DNA of 37,213 nucleotides from Halorubrum aquaticum. Lineage in GTDB: Archaea > Halobacteriota > Halobacteria > Halobacteriales > Haloferacaceae. The translations under genes were made by a program, and so were the position numbers. Position 1 is the stretch's first letter, and the number at the start of each line of letters is the position of its first letter. This document shows positions 7,665 to 15,186 of this stretch, one piece after another. The stretch is taken from contig NZ_FOPZ01000024.1 of NCBI RefSeq assembly GCF_900113615.1, positions 1 to 37,213 of the forward strand, read 5' to 3'. The notes beneath the pieces are model-generated. The model was not told the origin of the DNA and ran no database searches. It saw only the letters and a list, made by a program, of their open reading frames with translations.

Positions 7665-8351
7665 ATGGAAGAGAGCATCTCCGGGTTCAAGCAACGCGGG
7701 GACTGGGGAGACGTCGTCGAGCACGGCGAGCGGATCACGCTCGCGCTCCGGGAGGCCGGCGTGGACGGCGACGCGTTCCACGAGTTCGACGACTGGCGGC
7801 CGAAGGCCCACGAACGGATCGACGAGGACGTCTCCGAGAAGACCGCGAAGCAGGCGTCGGTGAACGAGGGGGACGGCGAGAAGGCGGGCAAGACCCCCGG
7901 AGACGACCTCCAGACGGCCGGCGAGAAGCTCACCGAGTCCTACGAGAAGGTCGAGGAGGACGACACGGAGGGCGCGATGGAGCGCTGGGGCGAGTCGATA
8001 AACCACGTCGCCCGCGCCGCCGACTCGGCGAGCCGAAAGGCGATCCGGAAGGTCGAGGACACGGTGTACCGGAAGGTGATGACCCAGATGGCCCCGTACT
8101 ACTTCGACAACGAGCTCATCAGCGCCAACGTCACCGAAGTCGCTCGCGGCGACGACGGCGAGACCTTCGAGTTCGAGGTGAACGTCAACGACGACGAGCT
8201 GAAAGCGGAGGTGAGCGACGTCCTCGCGGAGTACGAATCGGAGATCGATCGCTGGCACGTCGAGACCGAGAAACGCACCGAGGACGTCGCGGCCGCGGAG
8301 GGGGTCGAGCCGCCCGAGGAGGAGGGCGGTCCCGAGTCGACGATGACCTGA
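7665..8351 (+). CDS. Conserved haloarchaeal protein, probably DUF5828 family
   Basis: A 228-aa soluble, very acidic protein. The N-terminus (EESISGFKQRGDWGDVVEHG) reminds me of the haloarchaeal DUF5828 family, an assignment from memory that I cannot check. A Lys/Glu/Asp-rich linker covers about residues 58-85. A helical part follows (ERWGESINHVARAADSASRK), then a strand-rich domain (FEFEVNVNDDELKAEV) and a disordered acidic tail. No signal peptide, no membrane helix and no catalytic motif are visible. Monocistronic, with its own TATA box. Function unknown. Confidence 0.75.
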   Translation: MEESISGFKQRGDWGDVVEHGERITLALREAGVDGDAFHEFDDWRPKAHERIDEDVSEKTAKQASVNEGDGEKAGKTPGDDLQTAGEKLTESYEKVEEDDTEGAMERWGESINHVARAADSASRKAIRKVEDTVYRKVMTQMAPYYFDNELISANVTEVARGDDGETFEFEVNVNDDELKAEVSDVLAEYESEIDRWHVETEKRTEDVAAAEGVEPPEEEGGPESTMT

Positions 8352-8453
8352 GATCGGCGGTGATGGCTCGGATCCGGTGGGTCCCGGTCGTCGGATCGAG
8401 CGCCTGACGGGCCCTCGACCGCGTCGACGAGGACCCGGCCGCGTCACAGGACC

Positions 8454-8460
8454 TTTATTT
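8454..8460 (+). promoter_or_regulatory. TATA box of the gene at 8484
   Basis: TTTATTT is centred 27 bases before the ATG at 8484; a leaderless transcript is expected. Confidence 0.5.
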
Positions 8461-8483
8461 TCCGATGGGACGAACCGGACGCC

Positions 8484-8723
8484 ATGGATGGCCAACTCCG
8501 GATCGAGCCCGGCGAGTACCCTGCGGACGACATCATCGCCGCGCTGCGGGAGGGGCGGCGGGTCGTCCTCGACGTCGAGGTGGCCGGAAGCGCACACGAG
8601 GTGGTGCTTCGATACGACGGCGAGACGTACCACTGTGACACCCCGACGAGCCTCCACAGACACACCGAGGAGTCCGAGATGCGCGCCTGCCTCGACCGCA
8701 TGGGGTACGCCGCGGAACACTGA
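8484..8723 (+). CDS. Small unknown protein
   Basis: A 79-aa soluble protein with a beta-rich centre (GRRVVLDVEVAGSAHEVVLRYDGETYHCD) and a C-terminal helix containing HRHTEESEMRACLDRMG. Two Cys (near residues 52 and 70) and several His (YHC, HRH) sit close together, so a metal site is conceivable but does not match any pattern I know. Its TATA box and ATG are well placed. It precedes the winged-helix gene at 8756 with 32 bases between, but that gene has its own TATA box, so they need not be one operon. Confidence 0.7.
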   Translation: MDGQLRIEPGEYPADDIIAALREGRRVVLDVEVAGSAHEVVLRYDGETYHCDTPTSLHRHTEESEMRACLDRMGYAAEH

Positions 8724-8725
8724 CC

Positions 8726-8732
8726 CTTTAAT
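8726..8732 (+). promoter_or_regulatory. TATA box of the regulator gene at 8756
   Basis: CTTTAAT starts three bases after the stop of the preceding gene and is centred 27 bases before the ATG at 8756, implying an independent leaderless transcript. Confidence 0.5.
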
Positions 8733-8755
8733 CCCGTCGCGGACGACTCTCCGCC

Positions 8756-9130
8756 ATGGCCGAAGCAGAGATCGACGACCTCGTCGGCGACGTCTCCCCG
8801 TCGTTCGAACACGTGCTCTCGTGTGTCTTCGGCATCCGCGACCACGAGAGCCGGACGTACCTGACGCTCATCGAGTATCGGGGCAGCACCGTCGCCGAGC
8901 TCGCGGACGTGCTCGACCGGGACCGTTCGAACGTGAACCGGTCGCTGTCGACGCTCCGAGAGAAGGGACTCGTCGAGCGTCGCCGGCGACTGCTGGACTC
9001 CGGCGGGTACGTCTATCAGTACACCGCGATCCCCGTCCCGGAGGCGAAGCGGCTCCTCCACGACGCGCTCGACGAGTGGGTCGCCGGCGTTCACGGGGCG
9101 ATCGACGAGTTCGATCCGGAAGCGGCGTGA
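8756..9130 (+). CDS. TrmB/MarR-like winged-helix transcriptional regulator
   Basis: A 124-aa protein consisting of one winged helix-turn-helix. The region around residues 36-78 has the typical order: first helix ESRTYLTLIEYRGSTVAELAD, recognition helix DRDRSNVNRSLSTLREKGLV, then a wing with basic residues (ERRRRLLDSGGYVYQYTAIP). A helical C-terminus (about residues 96-118) would mediate dimerisation. No sugar- or metabolite-binding domain of full-length TrmB is present, so it is a short-form regulator. The gene is single and leaderless; the target cannot be read from context. The two nearest genes are a small unknown protein upstream and purO, convergent, downstream. Confidence 0.85.
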   Translation: MAEAEIDDLVGDVSPSFEHVLSCVFGIRDHESRTYLTLIEYRGSTVAELADVLDRDRSNVNRSLSTLREKGLVERRRRLLDSGGYVYQYTAIPVPEAKRLLHDALDEWVAGVHGAIDEFDPEAA

Positions 9131-9229
9131 CGCGCCCGCGGTCAATCCGCTTCCCCAAAAGCCGTCGAGAGCCGGAAGTCCGTCGATCACGGAGGAACGG
9201 ACGCGGATCGGAAACCGGACGGGGGCCGA

Positions 9230-9820
9230 CTACTCCCCGTTGTCGAACGCCAGCGAGACGCCGTCGGCGTCGACGGTAGCGCCGGCGGCACACACGGGAT
9301 GCTCGAAATCGGCGGCGAGAACCTCGCTCGCGGCGGAACCGGCATCGGTCGCCTCGAGGTCGTACGGCTCCGGCGCGTTCCGTTCGTAGGTCGCCACGAG
9401 GGTCGGCGCGTCGACGTACTCGACGAGGAGCGCGTCGCGGCGGACGACGCCGATCGCCGCCCGGTCCGCGCCCACGACGCCCGCGATCCGCGGGGTGTCG
9501 TAGTCGTCCTTCTCGAAGTCGAGCGCGAGCAGCGACGTCGCCAGGGCGTCGCGGGCGGGATAGCCGCGCTCGACCTTCTCCGCGATCGGATCGACGTGCG
9601 AGCCGTTACCGAGGACCGCCAGCGGCTCGCCCGTCGGCGTCTCGATCGGTCGCGCGCAGTTGTACGAGACGTACGGGTTGTCCGTCTCGGGAGCGTCGGG
9701 CGTCGGGCCGACGGTCAGCGTTCCGTCCCGGTCGCGCACCCGTCGGTTCGGGAACGACCGTGAGGAGACGCGATACGCACCGATCCCGGGACCGACGACG
9801 ACGAACCGTCCGATGTACAT
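9230..9820 (-). CDS. purO: IMP cyclohydrolase, archaeal PurO type
   Basis: A 196-aa protein that fits archaeal PurO, which closes FAICAR to IMP in the last step of purine synthesis. The N-terminus [12 protein letters not shown] followed by [12 protein letters not shown], and the [11 protein letters not shown] segment, are characteristic of the family. Archaea with PurO do not need the cyclohydrolase half of bacterial PurH. Length matches the family. The start has a weak TATA-like CTTTAG at 9845-9850 on the minus strand, 27 bases upstream. It stands alone between the winged-helix gene (convergent) and tRNA-Gln (divergent), with no other purine gene in view. Confidence 0.93.
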   Translation of the reverse strand: MYIGRFVVVGPGIGAYRVSSRSFPNRRVRDRDGTLTVGPTPDAPETDNPYVSYNCARPIETPTGEPLAVLGNGSHVDPIAEKVERGYPARDALATSLLALDFEKDDYDTPRIAGVVGADRAAIGVVRRDALLVEYVDAPTLVATYERNAPEPYDLEATDAGSAASEVLAADFEHPVCAAGATVDADGVSLAFDNGE

Positions 9821-9993
9821 ACACGGCGATGCGTATCCACCGGGCTAAAGAACGTCGATCGATCCACGTCCGATGACAGAAGCGGGTCGGCGAGGCGGGC
9901 GGCGGCACGGACGGCGGCGCGACCGTTTACACGACCGGTGATCGAGCGGACGTGGTATGCAAGTACGTAGCAGGGAGAACGCGACGCGCAACG

Positions 9994-10000
9994 CTTACAA
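9994..10000 (+). promoter_or_regulatory. Possible TATA-like box of tRNA-Gln
   Basis: CTTACAA is centred about 32 bases before the first tRNA base, consistent with a TBP site for a stable RNA. The match is moderate. Confidence 0.35.
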
Positions 10001-10028
10001 ACACGCGTGGAGTATCGATGGTGCGCAC

Positions 10029-10101
10029 AGTCCATTGGGGTAGTGGCCAATCCTGAAGCCTTCTGGGGGCTTCGACCCTGGTTCGAATCCAGGATGGACT
10101 A
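10029..10101 (+). tRNA. tRNA-Gln (anticodon CTG)
   Basis: A complete cloverleaf of 73 nt. The acceptor stem pairs AGTCCAT (10029-10035) with ATGGACT (10094-10100), followed by discriminator A. The anticodon stem pairs AAGCC with GGCTT around loop TTCTGGG, giving anticodon CTG (10063-10065) for codon CAG. The T arm CCTGG-TTCGAAT-CCAGG lies at 10077-10093. The D arm contains GGGGTAGTGGCCAA. No intron and no encoded CCA. The opening A-T pair and discriminator A agree with glutamine tRNAs of haloarchaea, which are charged through Glu-tRNA(Gln) amidation. Confidence 0.95.
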
Positions 10102-10317
10102 TCCGTCTTCTCCGCGACCTCACCGATTCCGCCTTCCCGACATATCGCGATACCGCCGTTTCGCTCGTTTCTCTTGGAACGGTATATCCGCGCAGTCTTG
10201 CGGTTTCCAATCGAAGTGAAGGGGTATGTGATGTCGTGACGGAAAGCCGTGGCTCTCGGACGCGAGGTCCGCGACGGGTCTTCGGAGGACCGTCGGGCCG
10301 GCGAGGGTCCAGCGTCC

Positions 10318-10920
10318 TCACTTCTCGACGTCGAGCAGCGCGACGCGCTCGTGGACGACGTCGGCGAGGTCGCCGAGGGTCGCCGCGAGCTCGCGGTCGG
10401 TGACGCCGTAGTAGTCGCGGACTGCCTCGTCGTCGTACTCGCCGAGCGTCGGCTCCGGGCTCGCGGCGAGCAGTCCTTCGACCGACGCGACGGCCGTCTC
10501 GAGGTCCGCGGAGAGAGTATCCGCGCCGGGGACGTCGCCGAAGTCGGCGACCACGAGGGCGGCCCGTCGCTCTCCCGGCGAGACGCCGAGGTCGAGTGCG
10601 CGGTCGATCTGTCGACGCCCCGCGGCGTACACCAGTATCTCGACCGCGGGGTCGCGGGCGACCGCCTCGCCGCGCGCGATGGAGCGGGCGGCGAACCGCG
10701 TCGCGAGCCGGAGGTGGTCGGCGTCGACGACGCGGTCGGCGTCGAACGCCTGGACGACCGCGCCGATCTCCTCGCGGATCGACTCGAGGGACGCCAAGAA
10801 CGCGTCGAGGTCGTCGATGACGAGGACGCCCTCGACGAAACGAGTCTCGGGGCGGGGGGCGGGATGCTCCGCGGTCGTCATAGCGGTCGGAGAGTCGGCC
10901 GACTCGCCCGAGCCGGTCAT
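10318..10920 (-). CDS. cgi121: KEOPS complex subunit Cgi121
   Basis: A 200-aa protein of the Cgi121/TPRKB family. KEOPS (Kae1-Bud32-Pcc1-Cgi121) makes the t6A modification at position 37 of tRNAs reading ANN codons; Cgi121 binds the tRNA CCA end and activates Bud32. Visible family features are the [21 protein letters not shown] segment split by charged residues, the central [31 protein letters not shown] region (conserved 'leucine/alanine-ring' helix and strand) and the C-terminal [21 protein letters not shown]. The first 25 residues are unstructured. The ATG at 10920 overlaps the hel308 stop (ATGA), so it is co-translated with the helicase; an internal ATG at 10881 is an alternative start. 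Confidence 0.88.
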   Translation of the reverse strand: MTGSGESADSPTAMTTAEHPAPRPETRFVEGVLVIDDLDAFLASLESIREEIGAVVQAFDADRVVDADHLRLATRFAARSIARGEAVARDPAVEILVYAAGRRQIDRALDLGVSPGERRAALVVADFGDVPGADTLSADLETAVASVEGLLAASPEPTLGEYDDEAVRDYYGVTDRELAATLGDLADVVHERVALLDVEK

Positions 10921-13412
10921 CGGAAATCACCGAGGCTGGCCTGTCCCTCGTCGTCACCGTCGCCGCTCCCGGCAGTCGCCGCCGCGGAAGCGGAGCGGTC
11001 CGCGTCGATCCCGTCCATCGAGGGGTCCTCGCGCCCGGCGTGTTCGAGGATCCGCTCCGCGGTCCGCTCGCGGCCGCGGAGCGCGCCGAGCACGACCCCC
11101 TTGTCGGCCTCCCGGAGGTCGGCGCGCGTCTCCACGCCCGCCTCGTAGAGCCGACGCGCGCGCTTCCGGCCGACGTTGCGCACGCCGGCGAGGTCGAGCA
11201 GCTGCTCGCGGACGCCGTACTCGACCCGCTTCCTGGCTCGCCGAACCGCGAGGACCGCGTCGCCGTCGACCCCGTCCACGTCGGCCGCGAGCGTCTCGGC
11301 GGCGCGGAGCAGCCACTCCGCGGTGTCGACCTTCCCGCGGATGTCGCCGGGGCCGACGCCGTAGCGCTCCGCGATCCGGTCCTCGTCGACCTCGTCGGCC
11401 CAGTCCTCCAGGAGGCGGGCGGTCTTGAGCGCCGCGAGCCAGTCCTCGAAGCGAACGTCCTCGTACTCCGAGGGCATATCGCCGAGGAACTCCGCCTCGC
11501 GCTCGTAGCAGATCTCGGTGTACGTCTCACGGTCCCCGGATTTCAGGTAGAGTTCGTACATGTCCGGCGTCCGGCTCACCAGGTGATAGAGGCCGAGCGG
11601 AGTGATCTCGGGCGGGGAGTCGGCGGTGGCGGCGTCCGCGTCGGCGGAGTCGTCGCCGGCGCGGTCGGACGCCGCCTCGGTTCCGTCCCCGTTCCCCTCG
11701 ACCGGACTGTACGTCCCGAATCCGGGTTCCTCGTCTCCGTCGCCGGGGACCGACCGTTCGTACTTCCCGGAGGCCGCGTCGTCGACGCCCGCGTCTCCGG
11801 CGGCCGCGTCGCCGGCGACCGCACACGCGTCCCGGAGCCCGTCGATCATCTCCGCCGCGCTCATCGGGTCGAGGTAGAGCCGCGAGACGGTGTGGCCGAT
11901 CCCGGTCGCCGAGAGCGACTCCGTTCCCCCCTCGCGGTCGCGCTCGAGGAAGCCGTTGACCGCGAGGTACTCGAGGACGCTGTCCGTGACGGCCTCGAGC
12001 CGCCCCGCGTCGTCGGTCTGGGTGGCGTACAGCGTGTTGTCGAGGAACTCGAGGAGGCCGCCGCGGGTGGAGGCGAAGCCGGACGCGACCGTCGCGAGCA
12101 CGTGGGTCCGCAGCGCGGGCTCGGCCGCGAGCTTGGAGCGGACGGGTTCGGCGTCCGCCCAGACGTACCGGTCGAACAGCTCCTCCATGGTGTCGGCGTC
12201 GCTCGCGAGCAGCACCGCCTCGCCGTACGGGTCGAGTCCGGGGCGGCCGGCGCGGCCGCACATCTGGTGGATCTCGAGGACGTCGAGGGGTTTCATGCCG
12301 CCGAACTCGCCGTCGTAGCGCCGCCAGTCGCGGACGATCACCCGCCGCGCGGGGGTGTTGACGCCGGCGGCGAGCGTCGGCGTCGCGGAGACGCACTTGA
12401 TCAGCCGGTCGCGGAACGCGTCCTCGATCAGGCTCCGGTGTTCGGCCGCGAGCCCCGCGTGGTGGAAGGCCGACCCGCGCTCGACCGCGTCGGCGAGGTC
12501 CTCGGAGGTGTCGGTGTCGGAGACGCCGCGGACCTCCTCGGCCAGTTCGCGGAGCCGGTCGCGCTCGTCGGACGTGAGCCGCGGCCCGGTCACGTCCGCG
12601 AGCTTCCGGGCCGACGACTCGGCGTTCCGCCGGGAGTTGACGAACACGAGCGAGGAGCCGCCCTGTCCGTCCTCCTCCGTGTCGAGCGCGTCCGCGACGA
12701 GCCGGGCGGTCTGCTCCTCGCCGCGGTCGACTGGCACCTCCCGCTGGCTCCCGTCGTCGAAGTTGATCGCGTTGCCGAAGTGAACCCCGATGCGGAGGTC
12801 GATCGGCCGCCACTCGGACTCGACGAGCTCCGCGTCGAGCCAGTCGGCGATGACGTCGGCGTTGCCGACGGTCGCGGACAGCGCCACGGTCTGGAGGCCG
12901 GGGTTCACCTTCCGGAGCTTCGCGAGCGTGACTTCGAGGGTCGGGCCGCGGCTCGCGTCGTCGACGAGGTGGACCTCGTCGCTCACGACGCAGGTGAGGT
13001 CGTCGATCCACGGCGCGCCGTTGCGGATCAGCGAGTCCACCTTCTCCGAGGTGGCGACGATGACGTCGCGCGTCGCCAGCCACTCGCCGTCGGAGTCGTA
13101 GTTGCCGGTGGAGACGCCGACGGTGACGCCGTGGTCCTCCCAGCGCTCGAACTCCGCCTTCTTCTCGCTGGCGAGCGCGCGCAGGGGGACGATGTACAGC
13201 GCCTTGCCGCCGCGTTCGATCGCCGACAGCATGGCGAGCTCGGCGATCAGCGTCTTGCCCGAGGCGGTGGGGACGGCCGCGACGAGGCTCTCGCCGTCGA
13301 GGACGCCCGCCTCGACGGCGGCCTCCTGTGGCGGGTAGAGGTCGGCGACGCCCTCGGCCTCGAGCGCCTCGCCGACGCCCGCGGGGAGCCCGGAGAGGGC
13401 GGTCGGTTGCAT
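10917..13412 (-). CDS. hel308: ATP-dependent DNA helicase Hel308
   Basis: An 831-aa superfamily 2 helicase of the Hel308/HelQ family, which unwinds forked DNA 3' to 5' at stalled replication forks. Seen: Q motif YPPQEAAV (near 26-33), Walker A ASGKT (50-54), DEVH box (145-148), SATVGN motif [13 protein letters not shown] motif VI, then a winged helix, a ratchet domain and a C-terminal helix-hairpin-helix ([22 protein letters not shown]). The family is usually around 700-800 aa; the excess is a low-complexity acidic stretch at about residues 527-596. GTG at 13421 would add three residues, but the ATG at 13412 gives [10 protein letters not shown] and lies 29 bases from a TATA box. The stop overlaps the start of cgi121. 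Confidence 0.96.
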   Translation of the reverse strand: MQPTALSGLPAGVGEALEAEGVADLYPPQEAAVEAGVLDGESLVAAVPTASGKTLIAELAMLSAIERGGKALYIVPLRALASEKKAEFERWEDHGVTVGVSTGNYDSDGEWLATRDVIVATSEKVDSLIRNGAPWIDDLTCVVSDEVHLVDDASRGPTLEVTLAKLRKVNPGLQTVALSATVGNADVIADWLDAELVESEWRPIDLRIGVHFGNAINFDDGSQREVPVDRGEEQTARLVADALDTEEDGQGGSSLVFVNSRRNAESSARKLADVTGPRLTSDERDRLRELAEEVRGVSDTDTSEDLADAVERGSAFHHAGLAAEHRSLIEDAFRDRLIKCVSATPTLAAGVNTPARRVIVRDWRRYDGEFGGMKPLDVLEIHQMCGRAGRPGLDPYGEAVLLASDADTMEELFDRYVWADAEPVRSKLAAEPALRTHVLATVASGFASTRGGLLEFLDNTLYATQTDDAGRLEAVTDSVLEYLAVNGFLERDREGGTESLSATGIGHTVSRLYLDPMSAAEMIDGLRDACAVAGDAAAGDAGVDDAASGKYERSVPGDGDEEPGFGTYSPVEGNGDGTEAASDRAGDDSADADAATADSPPEITPLGLYHLVSRTPDMYELYLKSGDRETYTEICYEREAEFLGDMPSEYEDVRFEDWLAALKTARLLEDWADEVDEDRIAERYGVGPGDIRGKVDTAEWLLRAAETLAADVDGVDGDAVLAVRRARKRVEYGVREQLLDLAGVRNVGRKRARRLYEAGVETRADLREADKGVVLGALRGRERTAERILEHAGREDPSMDGIDADRSASAAATAGSGDGDDEGQASLGDFR

Positions 13413-13437
13413 TGGCGTCACTTGGTCGCCGATGCGA

Positions 13438-13443
13438 TTTAAA
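13438..13443 (-). promoter_or_regulatory. TATA box of the hel308-cgi121 operon
   Basis: TTTAAA centred about 28 bases before the ATG at 13412 on the minus strand, preceded by GACGG; a leaderless transcript is likely. Confidence 0.5.
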
Positions 13444-13571
13444 CCGTCGGAACGGGGGCGGCGGGTGGCGACGACGCTCCACGATGGATACTACTCGGCG
13501 CACACGAGATGGCGGACCGGCGCGCGTGAGACGAGGGACGGAGTCCCGAGGAACGCGTGCGAGGGAGCAGC

Positions 13572-13606
13572 GACCGCGCCGCCGAGCGGTTTCCGGCGGC
13601 GCGGTC
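13572..13606. repeat. Perfect 13-bp hairpin
   Basis: GACCGCGCCGCCG (13572-13584) is exactly complementary to CGGCGGCGCGGTC (13594-13606) across a 9-nt loop AGCGGTTTC. All but one of the 13 pairs are G-C. There is no T tract after it on either strand, so it is not an obvious terminator. It lies ten bases before the 20-nt dispersed repeat at 13617. Confidence 0.75.
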
Positions 13607-13616
13607 GGTGCGAGGT

Positions 13617-13636
13617 TGGGGAGGCGTGAGGTGCGG
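13617..13636 (+). repeat. 20-nt dispersed repeat, copy 1
   Basis: TGGGGAGGCGTGAGGTGCGG here is identical over 20 bases to the reverse complement of 20743-20762. Both copies lie in gene-free DNA next to G-C hairpins and short tandem repeats. Confidence 0.8.
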
Positions 13637-13726
13637 AGGCGGTCGCGGTGTGGGGCGGTCGCGGAGCGTGGACGATCGCACCCGCGACTCCCGTGGCACA
13701 CCGTGTTGACTGCGGTATGTGGCGCC

Positions 13727-13781
13727 GAGTACGATTCGTGGCGGCGAGTGCGATTCGCGGCGGGAGTGCGATTCGCGGCGG
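13727..13781 (+). repeat. Three 18-bp tandem units
   Basis: The unit GAGTGCGATTCGCGGCGG occurs twice without change at 13746-13763 and 13764-13781; a diverged copy with two differences, GAGTACGATTCGTGGCGG, lies at 13727-13744, one base before the second. The array sits 31 bases downstream of the stop of the 84-aa gene. Confidence 0.8.
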
Positions 13782-13812
13782 CGACCGTCGAGACGGCTCC
13801 CCGTCCGCGGAG

Positions 13813-14067
13813 CTACACCGTGTCGTCGAGGTCGTGTTCGGCGGCCATCCGCGACGCCTCCGCGGCGAACCGCTCGACCTCCTCGGCGGGGGCCTCGCCG
13901 AGCGCGCTCTCGTCGACGTCGCGGCCGGCCGTCACCCCGCCGCCGGTCACCAGCCGCTGTTCGGCCAACTCCTTGGTGTGAACGCGCTCGCCGTCCTCCG
14001 TCGCGTACGTCAGCCGGACGAGCCCCTTCGAGTCGAACTGCCGGTCGACGAGCCAGACTGCGGTCAT
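13813..14067 (-). CDS. Small unknown protein
   Basis: An 84-aa soluble protein. The N-terminal half reads as a beta sheet (TAVWLVDRQFDSKGLVRLTYATEDGERVHTKE is interrupted by turns at Asp/Gly), followed by a Gly-rich turn (VTGGGVTAGRD) and a C-terminal Ala/Glu helix (APAEEVERFAAEASRMAAEHD). No Cys, no signal and no membrane helix. The ATG is 28 bases from a TATA-like box at 14093-14097. I do not recognise the family, but the codon composition fits a real haloarchaeal gene. It follows the regulator gene on the same strand, separated by 57 bases and with its own promoter. Confidence 0.7.
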   Translation of the reverse strand: MTAVWLVDRQFDSKGLVRLTYATEDGERVHTKELAEQRLVTGGGVTAGRDVDESALGEAPAEEVERFAAEASRMAAEHDLDDTV

Positions 14068-14092
14068 CGTCGGATCCTCGCCCGCGCCGGCC

Positions 14093-14097
14093 TTAAA
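14093..14097 (-). promoter_or_regulatory. TATA-like box of the 84-aa gene
   Basis: TTTAA on the minus strand, within GGTTTAAGG, centred 28 bases before the ATG at 14067. Confidence 0.4.
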
Positions 14098-14124
14098 CCG
14101 GCTGGTCGTCGAACCGCACCGAAA

Positions 14125-14904
14125 CTAAACCGGCCGGTCGACGAGGGTCGCCCGCTCTCGATACGACTCCAGCTCGGCGTTCGCCCACTCGACCGCGTCC
14201 GGCGAGTCGTTCGTCAGCATTCCGGTGACGTCGCCCGTGCCGCGGAACGTGATCCCCGCGTGGTCCCCGTCGGGCGTCTCCATCACCCACAGCGCGTACG
14301 GGAGCGGTCTCTCGCTGCGGTACAGATCGAAGGAGTCGCGCGCGAGAAGCGTCGCCACGGGCGTGTCGGACAGCTCCGCGAGCGCCTCCACCACCGCCGA
14401 CTCGGCGACGACCGACACGTCGAGCGCCTCGCGGTCCAGCTCGCGGTCGATGATGAACACGTCCGATTTGAGGACGGTCGGTGCCAACCCCCGCATCGCC
14501 GTCGCCCGCTCGAGGAGCCGACTGCTCCCCGTCGACGCGCCGGAGGGGGCGTGCGGGTCCGCGACGGTCACGGTCGCGTCCTCGAGGAAGACAGACGGGA
14601 GCGTCGTGCCCTCGGGAAGGCCGTTCAACAGGCTGCTCGACGCCTCGATCGTCCGCGTCGCGGCCTCGTATCGGTCGTGTTCCGCGAGCGCGAGCCGGCC
14701 GGTTGCGGAGAGCGAGTAGGTCCCGTTGCGCGACTCGACGCAGTCCATCTCCGCCAAGTCGTCGATCGCGCGGTCGACGGTCGACCGCGAACTCGACAGC
14801 CGCTCGACGAGCTCCGGCTTGCTCGCCGGCGACCCCTCGAGCGTTCGGAACACCTCCGCGCGCTTGTGGAGCACGTCCCGGAGCGCGCCTCCGTCCGAGT
14901 CCAT
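14125..14904 (-). CDS. Winged-helix regulator with a FilR1/DUF1724-like domain
   Basis: A 259-aa transcriptional regulator. The N-terminal winged helix (about residues 8-72) includes KRAEVFRTLEGSPASKPELVERL and the recognition helix SSRSTVDRAIDDLAEMDCVES. A long second domain (about 95-259) with VFIIDRELDREALDVSVVAE and PLPYALWVMETPDGDHAGITF matches the sensor region of haloarchaeal and methanogen FilR1-type proteins (DUF1724), whose ligand is mostly unknown. The frame extends to 14919, but the ATG at 14904 is 26 bases from a TATA box and gives the usual MDSD start. It lies upstream of the 84-aa gene on the same strand and beyond the 3' end of the surface-protein gene; no target is evident. 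Confidence 0.85.
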   Translation of the reverse strand: MDSDGGALRDVLHKRAEVFRTLEGSPASKPELVERLSSSRSTVDRAIDDLAEMDCVESRNGTYSLSATGRLALAEHDRYEAATRTIEASSSLLNGLPEGTTLPSVFLEDATVTVADPHAPSGASTGSSRLLERATAMRGLAPTVLKSDVFIIDRELDREALDVSVVAESAVVEALAELSDTPVATLLARDSFDLYRSERPLPYALWVMETPDGDHAGITFRGTGDVTGMLTNDSPDAVEWANAELESYRERATLVDRPV

Positions 14905-14925
14905 GGCGACAAACCGCACGGCACC

Positions 14926-14933
14926 GATAAAAA
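14926..14933 (-). promoter_or_regulatory. TATA box of the FilR1-like regulator
   Basis: On the minus strand TTTTTATC, centred about 26 bases before the ATG at 14904, so leaderless. Confidence 0.5.
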
Positions 14934-15125
14934 CGGCCCGACCGAGAACGACGGAGGGCGTCGGCGTCAGCGGGCGTTTTTCCGCACGGTCGGCACGGAC
15001 ATACCCTCACCGTCCGGGAGAACTCCCGAGGTGCGGGAACGACCTGTGAACGGGGCGGGCCGAGGCGGTCCCCGACCCCGCGGCACAACGAGGAGAACTA
15101 CCCGTCGGGGAGTCAGAGTGTGATC

Positions 15126-15146
15126 ACGACCGTCCATCACGGTCGT
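15126..15146. repeat. Perfect 8-bp hairpin downstream of the surface-protein gene
   Basis: ACGACCGT (15126-15133) pairs with ACGGTCGT (15139-15146) around a 5-nt loop. It lies 41 bases past the surface-protein stop at 15187. No T tract follows, so a terminator role is only possible. The rest of 14935-15186 shows nothing gene-like. Confidence 0.45.
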
Positions 15147-15186
15147 CGACCGGATGACGTGGTCGACAACGGCGGGAGATCGCTGG

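Larger units (their letters stand above)
13413..13812. other. Repeat-rich intergenic region between hel308 and the 84-aa gene
   Basis: A 400-bp stretch with no credible gene. It holds the hel308 promoter, a very strong hairpin (13572-13606), a copy of a 20-nt dispersed repeat (13617-13636) and three tandem 18-bp units (13727-13781). Frames open across it are arginine-rich in all cases, as expected for GC-rich noncoding DNA. Confidence 0.75.

Noticed and set aside
10007-10219. A 70-codon open frame across tRNA-Gln
   Set aside because: It overlaps a complete tRNA cloverleaf and has no homologous look; it is a chance frame. The remainder of 10102-10317 shows nothing gene-like.
11040-13442. An 800-codon open frame on the plus strand across hel308
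   Set aside because: It is antisense to Hel308, whose helicase motifs are all present on the minus strand. The antisense product is rich in Arg, Val and Gly and lacks any motif; long antisense frames are common in such GC-rich DNA.
13413-13812. CRISPR-like spacing of repeats
   Set aside because: The 18-bp units are directly adjacent without spacers, and no cas gene is present in the window.
15126-15146. Intrinsic terminator of the surface-protein gene
   Set aside because: The hairpin is perfect but lacks a T tract on the transcribed side, and archaeal termination mainly depends on T-rich tracts; kept only as a repeat.
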